Positions 1-10,745 of a stretch of 64,000 nt of DNA are shown piece after piece. The notes beneath the pieces are model-generated. The model saw only the letters and a program-made list of their open reading frames with translations. It was not told the origin of the DNA and did not search any database. The stretch spans positions 4,836,001 through 4,900,000 of the forward strand of contig NZ_CP045809.1 in the NCBI RefSeq assembly GCF_025273675.1. Direction: 5' to 3'. Source of the DNA: Gordonia pseudamarae. Its GTDB lineage: Bacteria > Actinomycetota > Actinomycetes > Mycobacteriales > Mycobacteriaceae. The first letter of the stretch is position 1; each line of letters opens with the position of its first letter. The position numbers were made by a program, and so were the translations under genes.

Positions 1-74
1 GCGCGGGGAGCACAACGCCGCGAACGGCTGAACATGCGGATCATTGGGATCATCCCCGCTCGCGCGGGGAGCAC
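1..74 (-). CRISPR. Distal part of the type I-E CRISPR array, beyond the IS insertion
   Basis: The last 13 nt of one repeat (1-13), a 33-nt spacer (14-46) and a complete 28-nt repeat (47-74) are identical in repeat sequence to the main array at 1540-7974. The array continues off the left edge. After position 74 a partial spacer runs into the IS256-type element. The strand is given as minus because the 5'-handle sequence ATGATCC reads on that strand. Confidence 0.95.
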
Positions 75-80
75 GCGTGG

Positions 81-1513
81 GTCAAGTCCCGCGTAGTGGT
101 GTAGCTGATTGTGGTCCTTCGTAGGTGGTCAGACAGGTAGTTGGATCAGCGGGTCGGTGTTCACCTCCGGCGTGTGGTCGGTGTCGGTGACGGTCAGCCG
201 GCAGCGGCTGAGCACTTCGAGGCCGAGGTAGCGGCGGCCTTCGGCCCATTCGTCGGTCTGCTCGGCGAGCACTGCGCCAATGAGACGGACGATGGCATCG
301 CGGTTCGGGAAGATGCCTACGACGTCGGTGCGGCGCCGGATCTCGCGGTTGAGTCGTTCTGTGGGGTTGTTGGACCAGATCTGGCGCCACACGTCATCAG
401 GAAACGCGGCGAATGCCAGCAGGTCTTCACGGGCGTCACCGAGGTGTTCGGCCACTTCGGGTAGGCGGTCTTCGGTGTATTCGAGCAGCCGGTCGAACTG
501 GGCGTTCACCGCACCAGCAGTGGGTTGGTCATAGACGCTGTGCAGCATGGCCTTGACCGCTGGCCACATCGACTTCGGACACACCGCCATCAGATTCGCC
601 GCGTAATGGGTGCGGCAGCGTTGCCAGGCAGCTCCGGGCAGGTTCGCCGCGATCGCCTCGACCAACCCGGCATGGGCATCAGAAGTCACCAGGCGGACCC
701 CGCCCAGGCCGCGGGCGACCAGGTCAGCGAAGAAGGTGTTCCACGAGGCTGTGGTTTCGCTGGTGGCGACCTGCATGCCAAGCACTTCACGGTGCCCGTC
801 ACCATTGACTCCGGTGGCCAGCAGAACGACGGCTTTGACGACCTGCTTGTTCTCCCGGACCTTGATCGTCAGCGCATCCGCGGTGACGAACGTGAACGGG
901 CCGGCCTCGTCCAGTCGGCGATGACGGAACGCTGCGACTTGTTCGTCGAGGTCTTCGGCCATGCGCGAGACCTGCGACTTCGACAACGAATCGATGCCCA
1001 AAGTCTTGACCAGCTTGTCCATCCGGCGGGTCGAGACCCCGGCCAGGTAGCAGTCGGCCACGACGGTGATCAGCGCCGACTCGGCGCGCTTGCGGCGTTC
1101 GAGCAACCACTCGGGAAAATAGGTGCCAGAGCGCAGCTTCGGCACGGCGACGTCGATCGTGCCCACACGGGTATCGAGAGGCCGGTGCCGGTATCCGTTC
1201 CGGTGATTGATGCGGTCTTCGGACCGGCGGCCCCACTCGGCGCCGCACACAGCGTCGGCATCGGCGGAGAGCAGTGCGTTGATCATCGTCTGCAGCAGCT
1301 CACGCATCAGATCGGGCGAGGCCTCAGCCAGGGCTTGGCCAAGCAAGCCAGCAGGGTCGACAATGTGGGGTGCGGTCATCGTGATGACTCCGTTCGAGGA
1401 TTCTGTGGAAGGTTGACTCGAAGGATCACACGGTGACCGCTTCCCTGCCCGACAGCTACACGCTGTCAGTTACGGTCCTGGTCACCGAGTTACACCACTC
1501 TATGGGGCACTAC
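81..1513 (-). mobile_element. IS256-family insertion sequence inside a CRISPR spacer
   Basis: A complete IS256-type transposase gene is bounded by imperfect terminal inverted repeats. They share AGTGGTGTA at 95-103 and its complement at 1491-1499, and the similarity extends outward about 14 nt to roughly 81 and 1513. The element sits between a full repeat (47-74) and the next repeat (1540), so it landed in a spacer. I could not find a convincing 8-9 bp target duplication, so the outer ends are approximate. Confidence 0.85.
129..1379 (-). CDS. IS256-family (mutator-type) transposase
   Basis: This 416-residue protein has normal family length and should catalyse cut/copy transposition of its own element. 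The DDE-type catalytic residues are visible in their usual contexts: D in FVTADALTI (about residue 168), D in LVTSDAHAGL (about 233) and E in NPTERLNREIRRR (about 340). The N-terminal block with GYRHR and VPKLRSG is typical of the mutator superfamily. The gene appears intact and is probably still active. It lies on the same strand as array transcription, and its insertion separates at least two distal repeats from the leader. A different, broken IS256-type gene lies at 17408-17812. Confidence 0.95.
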   Translation of the reverse strand: MTAPHIVDPAGLLGQALAEASPDLMRELLQTMINALLSADADAVCGAEWGRRSEDRINHRNGYRHRPLDTRVGTIDVAVPKLRSGTYFPEWLLERRKRAESALITVVADCYLAGVSTRRMDKLVKTLGIDSLSKSQVSRMAEDLDEQVAAFRHRRLDEAGPFTFVTADALTIKVRENKQVVKAVVLLATGVNGDGHREVLGMQVATSETTASWNTFFADLVARGLGGVRLVTSDAHAGLVEAIAANLPGAAWQRCRTHYAANLMAVCPKSMWPAVKAMLHSVYDQPTAGAVNAQFDRLLEYTEDRLPEVAEHLGDAREDLLAFAAFPDDVWRQIWSNNPTERLNREIRRRTDVVGIFPNRDAIVRLIGAVLAEQTDEWAEGRRYLGLEVLSRCRLTVTDTDHTPEVNTDPLIQLPV

Positions 1514-1539
1514 TGTGTCGGACGGCGCACCTGCCGCTG

Positions 1540-4500
1540 GGATCATCCCCGCTCGCGCGGGGAGCACTCTCGTCGGCTGTCGCGACACTGCCGCTCGGTG
1601 GGATCATCCCCGCTCGCGCGGGGAGCACGTAGTGATCTCCTCAACATGGGTGTCATACCACGGATCATCCCCGCTCGCGCGGGGAGCACTCCGCGCTTAC
1701 GCCTTGCGGCCGGGGCTACCGAGGATCATCCCCGCTCGCGCGGGGAGCACGCCGAGGCTGTAGTCCTGGGTTCCGGGCACGCCGGATCATCCCCGCTCGC
1801 GCGGGGAGCACTCTGTGCGTCCATGATGTCCTCCTTGCTGGTTGGGATCATCCCCGCTCGCGCGGGGAGCACCTTATCGCAATGATCACCATGGATACGT
1901 GGATGGGATCATCCCCGCTCGCGCGGGGAGCACGGTGATGCCCTCGGCCAACCACTCGGATTCCACGGATCATCCCCGCTCGCGCGGGGAGCACCCCATA
2001 GTGTGACGCGGCTCACATTATTGCCTGGGATCATCCCCGCTCGCGCGGGGAGCACGCAGGGTGGTGACCGGTCATCCGGTCAATCGGGGGATCATCCCCG
2101 CTCGCGCGGGGAGCACGCCGCCGGCATGGTCCTGGCCCCCACGGATACGGATCATCCCCGCTCGCGCGGGGAGCACGCGGACATGGCCGCCGGCACCACC
2201 TGGTGCCTGGGATCATCCCCGCTCGCGCGGGGAGCACAAGTCGAGCACCTTGCGTGCGAGGCGATCCACCGGATCATCCCCGCTCGCGCGGGGAGCACTC
2301 CGACTCCAGCCAGCCGCCCAGATCCCCCGACGGATCATCCCCGCTCGCGCGGGGAGCACCGGTGCATCTCTTCGGCCTGCTCGGACGTGATGGGATCATC
2401 CCCGCTCGCGCGGGGAGCACCACCCGGACTGGACGTTCGAGGGCACCGGCACGGGATCATCCCCGCTCGCGCGGGGAGCACGGAACCATCGGCGCCACCA
2501 CCGAAGTCGTCACCGGATCATCCCCGCTCGCGCGGGGAGCACGAAGTGTGCCTCGATGACATCGGCGACTTCGCGGGATCATCCCCGCTCGCGCGGGGAG
2601 CACGAGACCGGCCCGGACCCGACCGGGATCGTGTCGGGATCATCCCCGCTCGCGCGGGGAGCACGAGGTTGTGCCGCAGAAGCGTGGCTGGTGGGAGGGA
2701 TCATCCCCGCTCGCGCGGGGAGCACGAGTTCCTTCCGGGATTGGTGTTCTTTGGCGCGGGATCATCCCCGCTCGCGCGGGGAGCACGCTACTTCGCGGCG
2801 TCGACCGGCGGCACCGTCGGGATCATCCCCGCTCGCGCGGGGAGCACCGGATCACCATGCTTTTTGACCCGCTGCCGGTGGGATCATCCCCGCTCGCGCG
2901 GGGAGCACGCTTTCCCCACCTCACGGCCTTCGGTGGCGGCGGGATCATCCCCGCTCGCGCGGGGAGCACTTGCAGGGGCAGATGAATCAGACGGTCGGCC
3001 CGGGATCATCCCCGCTCGCGCGGGGAGCACGCAGATTTGGGTGTCCAAGATGTTGTCGGCGAGGGATCATCCCCGCTCGCGCGGGGAGCACAGTGACTGT
3101 CAAAATAGACTCTATGGCCCCTACGGATCATCCCCGCTCGCGCGGGGAGCACTGTTCGAGCTGCCGTACGAGTGAGTGTGAGCGGGGATCATCCCCGCTC
3201 GCGCGGGGAGCACTTGGTCGCGAAGGCGCATCAAAAGAATTCGCACGGATCATCCCCGCTCGCGCGGGGAGCACGTCGACCTCCCGGATACGAAGTCGGC
3301 CGAGATGGGATCATCCCCGCTCGCGCGGGGAGCACGGATCGGCCGCCGGTTAGCCGTTCCTCGATGAGGGATCATCCCCGCTCGCGCGGGGAGCACCGTC
3401 AGGTGGGGTTGACGTCGATGTAGGTGCCGGGATCATCCCCGCTCGCGCGGGGAGCACGCCCACAGGCCGGTCCGGATCGCGATCAGCGAGGGATCATCCC
3501 CGCTCGCGCGGGGAGCACCCCGACCGGGCCAACCGTCAACACATGCGACGGGGATCATCCCCGCTCGCGCGGGGAGCACTTTGCGGGGATGCCGCACATG
3601 GAGGGCGCTCCGAGGATCATCCCCGCTCGCGCGGGGAGCACAACGCGGACCATCCGGCGCGGTCCTCGGGCTTGGGATCATCCCCGCTCGCGCGGGGAGC
3701 ACATGGGCGTGTCCGCGAGGTCGGTGGTCCGCGCGGGATCATCCCCGCTCGCGCGGGGAGCACCCGGTCGTCATGCTCAGCGCGTCCGGCAGCACCGGAT
3801 CATCCCCGCTCGCGCGGGGAGCACCATCGCTTCGCCCCGGTAGGCCTTCACGTGGACGGATCATCCCCGCTCGCGCGGGGAGCACGTCGTTGAGTACGTC
3901 GCGATCACGTCGGAAACGGGATCATCCCCGCTCGCGCGGGGAGCACGCAGAGGCGAACCCATCCTTCATGCCCGCGTACGGATCATCCCCGCTCGCGCGG
4001 GGAGCACATTGGCGTGTCCGCGAGGTCGGTGGTCCGCGCGGGATCATCCCCGCTCGCGCGGGGAGCACTTGTGGGAGGCCGGGTTCCGGCATCACCCGGA
4101 GGGATCATCCCCGCTCGCGCGGGGAGCACGCACGACTATGAGCGGTTGAAGTGGATTCGGTGGGATCATCCCCGCTCGCGCGGGGAGCACGGCACCGGCA
4201 TCCGCTACCAACTCATGGTCAGCGGATCATCCCCGCTCGCGCGGGGAGCACGTACACGCACCCGAGTTGGCGACCCGCATGCTGGGATCATCCCCGCTCG
4301 CGCGGGGAGCACTGCCCGAGGATCGGTCTATCCCGGTGTTGGTGGGGATCATCCCCGCTCGCGCGGGGAGCACCCGACTCCACGTAATGCCGCAGATAAT
4401 CGCGGGGGATCATCCCCGCTCGCGCGGGGAGCACTCCCTCGGCTTGGCGTTCGCGGATCATGGCGAGGGATCATCCCCGCTCGCGCGGGGAGCACGCCAA

Positions 4501-7500
4501 GAACCTGAAACGGGTTCTGCGGGCACTGGGATCATCCCCGCTCGCGCGGGGAGCACTATCCGCCCGGGACAGGTTGCCCTCGGCCTTCGGGATCATCCCC
4601 GCTCGCGCGGGGAGCACCCAGCCGGGTTGGTCCCGGACTACACACCGATGGGATCATCCCCGCTCGCGCGGGGAGCACTTCTCTTCTTTTCTCATGTGGG
4701 ATTTCCTTTGGGGATCATCCCCGCTCGCGCGGGGAGCACTCCAAGCACAGCATCGCCGCCGCGCGCAACCGGGGATCATCCCCGCTCGCGCGGGGAGCAC
4801 CACCTGAAAAGAGTCCAAAAGTATGGCGAGCCGGGATCATCCCCGCTCGCGCGGGGAGCACGGCTCCAACATCGCCCGGACTTCGTTGTTGCGGGGATCA
4901 TCCCCGCTCGCGCGGGGAGCACGGATGACCGGTCAGACTCACCGTTGCGGTCACGGGATCATCCCCGCTCGCGCGGGGAGCACGTTGGAGTCCGAACCTT
5001 GCATCGGATTCGGGCGGGATCATCCCCGCTCGCGCGGGGAGCACTACGGCATCACCGGCGACGAGTACGACTACCTGGGATCATCCCCGCTCGCGCGGGG
5101 AGCACATTCACCGTCGACGGCGACCACCACAACCTCACGGATCATCCCCGCTCGCGCGGGGAGCACCCCGGAAACCGGCCACCCCTCGGCGCACTCACGG
5201 GATCATCCCCGCTCGCGCGGGGAGCACGACGGTGTCACCAAACGTGATCTACAGGATTTGGGATCATCCCCGCTCGCGCGGGGAGCACTGTTCGAGCTGC
5301 CGTACGAGTGAGTGTGAGCGGGGATCATCCCCGCTCGCGCGGGGAGCACTGAGCGCGTGGAAGGCGGACCTGCGAGCACAGGGGATCATCCCCGCTCGCG
5401 CGGGGAGCACGTGTCCCCCGGTCGGGCGTAGGCGAGTAGGGCGGGATCATCCCCGCTCGCGCGGGGAGCACGGCCCAGTCCTGCCGCCCGCACCATGCGA
5501 CGAGGGATCATCCCCGCTCGCGCGGGGAGCACGCGTGGGTGGCACGCGGCGACGCAGGCCATGACGGATCATCCCCGCTCGCGCGGGGAGCACATGGGCC
5601 AGCTCGCAGATTGCGCGTCCTAGCGCGGATCATCCCCGCTCGCGCGGGGAGCACAATGTGATTCGTGCCCTCATCGGCGCTGCGGCGGGATCATCCCCGC
5701 TCGCGCGGGGAGCACCTCCCTGGCTGCTTCACGTCGTTCGGCACCGAGGGATCATCCCCGCTCGCGCGGGGAGCACGGATGATCGGCATCGACCACAGGG
5801 CGCCACCAGTGGATCATCCCCGCTCGCGCGGGGAGCACATGATCACGGAATACCGGGCGGCGATCCAGGTGGGATCATCCCCGCTCGCGCGGGGAGCACG
5901 CTTCGGCCCATGACAGGCCGATGTCTTCGCCGGGATCATCCCCGCTCGCGCGGGGAGCACATAAGCGTGTGGTGGACGGTGGTCAGCACCTACGGATCAT
6001 CCCCGCTCGCGCGGGGAGCACCCGAACCAGCGGGGATCGTCGGGGGACATGATGGGATCATCCCCGCTCGCGCGGGGAGCACGACATCACCAACACCAGC
6101 ACGCGGCCCGCCGGGGGATCATCCCCGCTCGCGCGGGGAGCACGCCGGTTTCACCGCCGACTTCATCGACACCATCGGATCATCCCCGCTCGCGCGGGGA
6201 GCACTGTGCGGTTGCAAGATGCATTGTATCGGAAACGGGATCATCCCCGCTCGCGCGGGGAGCACTTGATGCCTTTGGCGGCAGAGAATGAGGGCGGGGG
6301 ATCATCCCCGCTCGCGCGGGGAGCACTTCTTCTTGCCAAAACGGGTTGTACGCTTTCAGGGATCATCCCCGCTCGCGCGGGGAGCACCACCCGGACTGGA
6401 CGTTCGAGGGCACCGACACGGGATCATCCCCGCTCGCGCGGGGAGCACCCCGGATTCCTGGCGGCATCCGATGCTGTGGGTGGATCATCCCCGCTCGCGC
6501 GGGGAGCACCGGATCACCATGCTTTTTGACCCGCTGCCGATGGGATCATCCCCGCTCGCGCGGGGAGCACTAGTCGCCAGGGACCGGCATTTGTGCGATC
6601 AGGGGATCATCCCCGCTCGCGCGGGGAGCACGAAATACCCTTCCACGCCGGGACCATGATGTCGGGATCATCCCCGCTCGCGCGGGGAGCACCAAGCCGC
6701 TCTGGGTGCGATCATCCCGATCGTGGGATCATCCCCGCTCGCGCGGGGAGCACGTCTTCAAGTCGCTCATCAAGTGCTCCATCGGGGGATCATCCCCGCT
6801 CGCGCGGGGAGCACCTGCGGACGATGCCATCACGCCCATATGTGGCGGGATCATCCCCGCTCGCGCGGGGAGCACCGTGACGGCACACGATCTGGCCTGT
6901 GGTCCTACGGATCATCCCCGCTCGCGCGGGGAGCACGGCGTGCCCATCGAGGGCGTCAGCCTCACCGCGGGATCATCCCCGCTCGCGCGGGGAGCACGAT
7001 CGAACAGACGTTCTGAGAATAGGTCAGGAGGGATCATCCCCGCTCGCGCGGGGAGCACCCGATCGGACTCGGCCATGACGACACCGGACAGGGATCATCC
7101 CCGCTCGCGCGGGGAGCACCTCCACCGCGTAGGACCGGATTCCACCTTCGCGGGATCATCCCCGCTCGCGCGGGGAGCACTCGTTCGAGGCGGGCGGTGA
7201 GTTCGATGACCAGGGATCATCCCCGCTCGCGCGGGGAGCACGCCGAGCGCGACGCGGTGAATCGGCTGGCCGAGGGATCATCCCCGCTCGCGCGGGGAGC
7301 ACGCCGGGGCACCGTCGTATCCGGGCGTGTGTCCGGGATCATCCCCGCTCGCGCGGGGAGCACCCTCACCCCGCGCAATCATGTTCTCTCCGTTGGGGAT
7401 CATCCCCGCTCGCGCGGGGAGCACTTCACCGTCGACGGCGACCACCACAATCTCACGGGATCATCCCCGCTCGCGCGGGGAGCACTGGGTGGGCCACTCG

Positions 7501-7974
7501 ATGACCAGGCCACGCCGGGGATCATCCCCGCTCGCGCGGGGAGCACCGACTCGACAACCCGGCCGCGGTGCTCGCCGAGGGATCATCCCCGCTCGCGCGG
7601 GGAGCACATACCGGCCACCACGTCACCGTTGCCGGACTTGGGATCATCCCCGCTCGCGCGGGGAGCACTATCCCGACAGCGCTCGCGACTTGTGCGCGAT
7701 GGGATCATCCCCGCTCGCGCGGGGAGCACACGGGAACACCGAACTACCCGGGAACACACTGGGGATCATCCCCGCTCGCGCGGGGAGCACATCATGAGCG
7801 GGTTCGTCGCCGACGGCCGCACGGGATCATCCCCGCTCGCGCGGGGAGCACCCGGTGGGATGAGGCCCGCGCCCGCAAGGCTGGGGGATCATCCCCGCTC
7901 GCGCGGGGAGCACATGGACCTGTTCGGCATCCAGGATTCGCCGGTGGGATCATCCCCGCTCGCGCGGGGAGCAC
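1540..7974 (-). CRISPR. Type I-E CRISPR array, about 106 repeats
   Basis: A 28-nt repeat, reading GGATCATCCCCG...CGGGGAGCAC on the plus strand, recurs every 61 nt or so with 33-nt spacers. The span fits about 106 repeats and 105 spacers, and every repeat I read is identical. In crRNA orientation (minus strand) the repeat begins GTGCTCCCCGCG and ends ATGATCC, the typical actinobacterial I-E form with a GC-rich hairpin and a 5' handle. The leader is therefore at the high-coordinate end next to cas2, with the newest spacers near 7970. The nucleotide just after the handle is mostly G or C. At least five pairs of identical or near-identical spacers exist, described in the findings. Confidence 0.99.
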
Positions 7975-8030
7975 ACTTGGTAACCAGCAATTATAGTAGC
8001 GGACCGCTGCTATCAGATGCAGTTGAGCGG
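7975..8030 (-). promoter_or_regulatory. CRISPR leader with candidate array promoter and palindrome
   Basis: This is the only DNA between the first repeat and the cas2 stop. On the minus strand it holds a perfect TATAAT box (plus coordinates 7990-7995) about 15 nt before the first repeat, a credible -10 for array transcription; I see no strong -35. Overlapping it, 7993-8013 is a near-perfect 21-nt palindrome (ATAGTAGCGG-A-CCGCTGCTAT, with one imperfect pair). It could be an operator or an integration-guiding leader motif. The leader is short unless it extends into the end of cas2. Confidence 0.7.
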
Positions 8031-8375
8031 TTACCTCCACCTACGCCGCTGAGACGCAGTGCTCCATCCGCGACGTGCCCGCCGTGTGCGAACAGTTGAA
8101 TTGTCCGCCGGCCTACGCATCAGTAGAACCCCGTCGTAGTCGACGGGCTCCCACTCGTGCTGATGCGTACGGAACGCGAGCCTCTGTTCACCAACCGTGC
8201 TATGCACCATGAGCGCCTTACCATCCTTGACGTACTCGACAACTTGATTCCACAGAAGATCTCTAACGCGGGCCGGGACGTGACCGACGTAGACCCCTGC
8301 GCTGATCTCAAGCAGCCATCGTGTCAGGTGTCCTCGCAGCTTCGCCGGACAATTGGTCAGAACGACGACTACCAT
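8031..8375 (-). CDS. cas2: CRISPR-associated endoribonuclease/integrase subunit Cas2 (type I-E)
   Basis: This 114-residue protein is the dimeric centre of the Cas1-Cas2 spacer integrase. It opens with the I-E Cas2 pattern: a beta strand MVVVVLTNCP, then KLRGHLTRWLLEISAGVYVGHVPARVRDLLW, and later the FRTHQHEWEPVDYDG block. The C-terminal tail after about residue 90 is arginine-rich and slightly longer than in E. coli Cas2. The start overlaps the 3' end of cas1 by 7 nt, so the two are translationally linked. It is the last gene of the cas operon and abuts the leader. Confidence 0.96.
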   Translation of the reverse strand: MVVVVLTNCPAKLRGHLTRWLLEISAGVYVGHVPARVRDLLWNQVVEYVKDGKALMVHSTVGEQRLAFRTHQHEWEPVDYDGVLLMRRPADNSTVRTRRARRGWSTASQRRRWR

Positions 8376-9340
8376 GGTGGCTCCAGATCCTCCGGCGCAA
8401 AGTTTCGGCCACCGGCGACGTTCTGCTGTCGGTCATCCCATAGTTCGATCACATCAGCAAAGTTTTCGTCGTCGCCGCGAGAGCGATCATCCGGCAACAG
8501 CAGACGGTAAATGTCGTGCACACACCGAGTGAGTATTGTTCCTGACTTCACCGCGTCGCGGACCGCACGTCTCGTCATGCCGGCCACATCATCATCTGGC
8601 AGGTCTTCCCGCTCGATCCGCTCTACTACGTCAAACGCGACAGGAACAGTAATCTCCGCCTTATATAGATCCGCGATGTCGTACACAAAGGATCTGTCAT
8701 GCCCTGTATGGACAAAACCCAACCCGGGACTACATCCCAACGCGACCACCACCGAATGCACCACACCGTATAGACATGTGTGCGCGGCCGACAATGCCTG
8801 ATTGATCAGATCTGAGCCAAAGAAGTCTTCTGGATCGTAGTCCCGGCGATTCCATTCGACGCCTGTCCGGTCCGAGTGCTGCCGGTACAGTCCGCGGACG
8901 CGAGCGCCCTCTCGCCCACGGAGCTGATGCATGGAGCACGTCGAGACGTCTTCGTCCGGGAACCTCATCGCGTACATCTGCCTGGCGACGGCGATCCGCT
9001 CCTTCGAATTCGAGACTGCATGCGCTTGCGCGTCCAACAGGCGAGACGTCCGTCCCAGCGGACGGCCATGCGCATAGTAGCGAACGCCTCTCTCCCCCAC
9101 CCATACCGCGGTCGAACCACTGTCGGCCAACAGCAACATCGCCTGGTGTGTGACGCGTGTGCCGGGCCCCAACAAGAGCGCACCCAAGGTGGCCGCCGGG
9201 ATGTGCACGACCCCGGCATCATCAGTAGCCGTGATCGCGCTATCATCACGTCCAATCGTGGCTCGCTCCACGTAGACAAACGAGATCCTGTCCTGAACGC
9301 GGACCAACTCGCTCGGACGACTCGGCCTGGTGCCCGGCAT
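8369..9340 (-). CDS. cas1: CRISPR-associated integrase Cas1 (type I-E)
   Basis: Cas1 is the metal-dependent integrase that joins new spacers to the leader-proximal repeat. The family's catalytic residues are visible: Glu in RGREGARVRGLYRQ, His in GFVHTGHDRSF and Asp in YDIADLYK. I chose the ATG at 9340 (MPGTRPSRPSELVRVQDRI) because it matches the usual I-E Cas1 N-terminus and leaves a 5-nt gap after cas6e. An upstream in-frame start at 9391 would overlap cas6e by 46 nt. The protein is about 323 residues, normal for the family. Confidence 0.96.
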   Translation of the reverse strand: MPGTRPSRPSELVRVQDRISFVYVERATIGRDDSAITATDDAGVVHIPAATLGALLLGPGTRVTHQAMLLLADSGSTAVWVGERGVRYYAHGRPLGRTSRLLDAQAHAVSNSKERIAVARQMYAMRFPDEDVSTCSMHQLRGREGARVRGLYRQHSDRTGVEWNRRDYDPEDFFGSDLINQALSAAHTCLYGVVHSVVVALGCSPGLGFVHTGHDRSFVYDIADLYKAEITVPVAFDVVERIEREDLPDDDVAGMTRRAVRDAVKSGTILTRCVHDIYRLLLPDDRSRGDDENFADVIELWDDRQQNVAGGRNFAPEDLEPPW

Positions 9341-9345
9341 CTCAT

Positions 9346-10038
9346 TCACGGCGCCGACGACCCCACTGGCAGCAATGTGAGGAGTCCGCACCCATAGCCT
9401 TTGGCACGTCCGATTCCGTGGCTGAGCGAATTCCTCAGCCGATCAGGTTCAGTGACAGCCAATTTGCCTTCAAATGCAGCCGTCACCAAAGTGACCCGAC
9501 CACTCCCTCTCCGGAACGTGACTGTATCACGTTCACAGATCCGAAGCTCTTTCTCCGGAATGTCCTCCACCAGCGAGTCCACTACGGTAAAGCCCCAGTC
9601 CGACGAACGGTCGAGTAACCACTGCCGCTGGTGCCCCACCGTGCGGTGACCAACAATCTGCTTCCGGGAGTCACCGTCACCTGCCGACATACTGCTCATC
9701 CGCCGAGTTGGATTCGCGACCAATCGGAAAATAAACTCGGAGTCGATCACCAAAGATTCCAAGAACGGACGATAATCTCTGGTGACCCACGTGTTGTCAG
9801 TAGACCACCCGGCTTGTTCGGCTATATGAGCCAGACACGGGCGTTCGGGGCTGACGATGAGCAGATTCATCTCCTCACCATGACGATCTATACGCCATAA
9901 AACACGTCCGGATTCCGACTCCGTCTGAGTCCCCGGAGTGAACGATGACATCACAGCAGCATGCATTGCGTGACGGCTACTCAACAACTTCATTCCACCG
10001 CGACGACGCCGGTTGAGTGCAATCCTGGACATGTACAT
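9346..10038 (-). CDS. cas6e: crRNA-processing endoribonuclease Cas6e (CasE/Cse3)
   Basis: This 230-residue protein should cleave the pre-crRNA at the base of the repeat hairpin and stay bound to the 3' handle as a Cascade subunit. The two RAMP/ferredoxin folds are evident. The likely catalytic His lies in LLSSRHAMHAAV near residue 23-26. The C-terminal glycine-rich loop GIGRAKGYGCGLLTL is the family signature. The ATG overlaps the cas5e stop by one base (TGATG). Confidence 0.95.
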   Translation of the reverse strand: MYMSRIALNRRRRGGMKLLSSRHAMHAAVMSSFTPGTQTESESGRVLWRIDRHGEEMNLLIVSPERPCLAHIAEQAGWSTDNTWVTRDYRPFLESLVIDSEFIFRLVANPTRRMSSMSAGDGDSRKQIVGHRTVGHQRQWLLDRSSDWGFTVVDSLVEDIPEKELRICERDTVTFRRGSGRVTLVTAAFEGKLAVTEPDRLRNSLSHGIGRAKGYGCGLLTLLPVGSSAP

Positions 10039-10745
10039 CAGCTACCTCCCAGAACAGCAAGCCAATCCTTGTCCGTCACCGGCCTCTTAGACTCTGGATT
10101 GTCTATCAACACCTGTTCGTGGACGACATCACGCCAGCCGTAAATCCTGCCTTCGGGGTCGAAACTGACTGGATAATCACGGATGGTTTCAGCCACAGGA
10201 ACGCTATCGTCTCCACGAACGTCACGTACGATCGGCAATCCGACCTGCCGCGCCTGTGCCTGCTGGTGCGTCAGGCTTGCGCTCCACGCTGCCGAGTGCA
10301 GCACCTCTTTCAATGAACGCTCGTCCAGGACACCGTAGATCGGACCGGCGGGTGGACATGATCGACGCCCCAGATACAGCGGGAACGTAGGATTCCGCAA
10401 AGCGTCATGTAATCCACCGATCAGCCCTTCAGGGCCGCTGACGGCCGCTACGAATCTCGCATCCGCGAGATAGTAGCGGTGTGTGAGCGGCTTAGGTTTG
10501 CCAGTACGCCAATCCGTCTCGGTCTGCAGTTCGCGCTGCAACACACCCGCCTGATCTGTGCGTACGCCGAACTCCAGTCCTGCGAGATCCTCAATCGGAT
10601 CGGTGCGGCGCCGTCCCAATGCCGCTGCCAGCAGACCGACTACTCCACTCTTGGTGGGTTCAGGTCGCGTTCGTCTTTCCACGAAGCGGCTGGAGTCGCC
10701 CCATGCCTGCAGCGGCGCTGACAGGTTGAACAACAATGTTGTCAC
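10038..10745 (-). CDS. cas5e: Cascade subunit Cas5e (CasD)
   Basis: Cas5e (235 residues) caps the 5' handle of the crRNA in Cascade. The start is typical, LLFNLSAPLQAWGDSSRF, followed by RPEPTKSGVVGLLAAALGRRR, the conserved I-E Cas5 block. The gene begins with GTG in a GTGA overlap with the cas7e stop and ends in a TGATG overlap with cas6e, showing tight translational coupling. Length is normal for the family. Confidence 0.96.
   Translation of the reverse strand: MTTLLFNLSAPLQAWGDSSRFVERRTRPEPTKSGVVGLLAAALGRRRTDPIEDLAGLEFGVRTDQAGVLQRELQTETDWRTGKPKPLTHRYYLADARFVAAVSGPEGLIGGLHDALRNPTFPLYLGRRSCPPAGPIYGVLDERSLKEVLHSAAWSASLTHQQAQARQVGLPIVRDVRGDDSVPVAETIRDYPVSFDPEGRIYGWRDVVHEQVLIDNPESKRPVTDKDWLAVLGGS

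Noticed and set aside
73..1521. An 8-bp target duplication around the IS256-type element
   Set aside because: Comparing the flanks at several possible end positions gave no convincing matching octamer.
1540..7974. Spacers targeting other genes in this window
   Set aside because: I saw no clear self-match by eye, but an exhaustive comparison was not possible, so no claim is made.
1433..8099. Many long open frames on both strands across the array, with peptides such as DHPRSRGEH, SSPLARGA and IIPARAGST
   Set aside because: They are translations of the CRISPR repeat in its frames, a well-known annotation artefact; the 61-nt unit rotates frames and has no coding bias of its own.
9338..9391. Upstream start for cas1 at 9391
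   Set aside because: It would overlap cas6e by 46 nt and add residues not typical of I-E Cas1; ATG 9340 fits the family.
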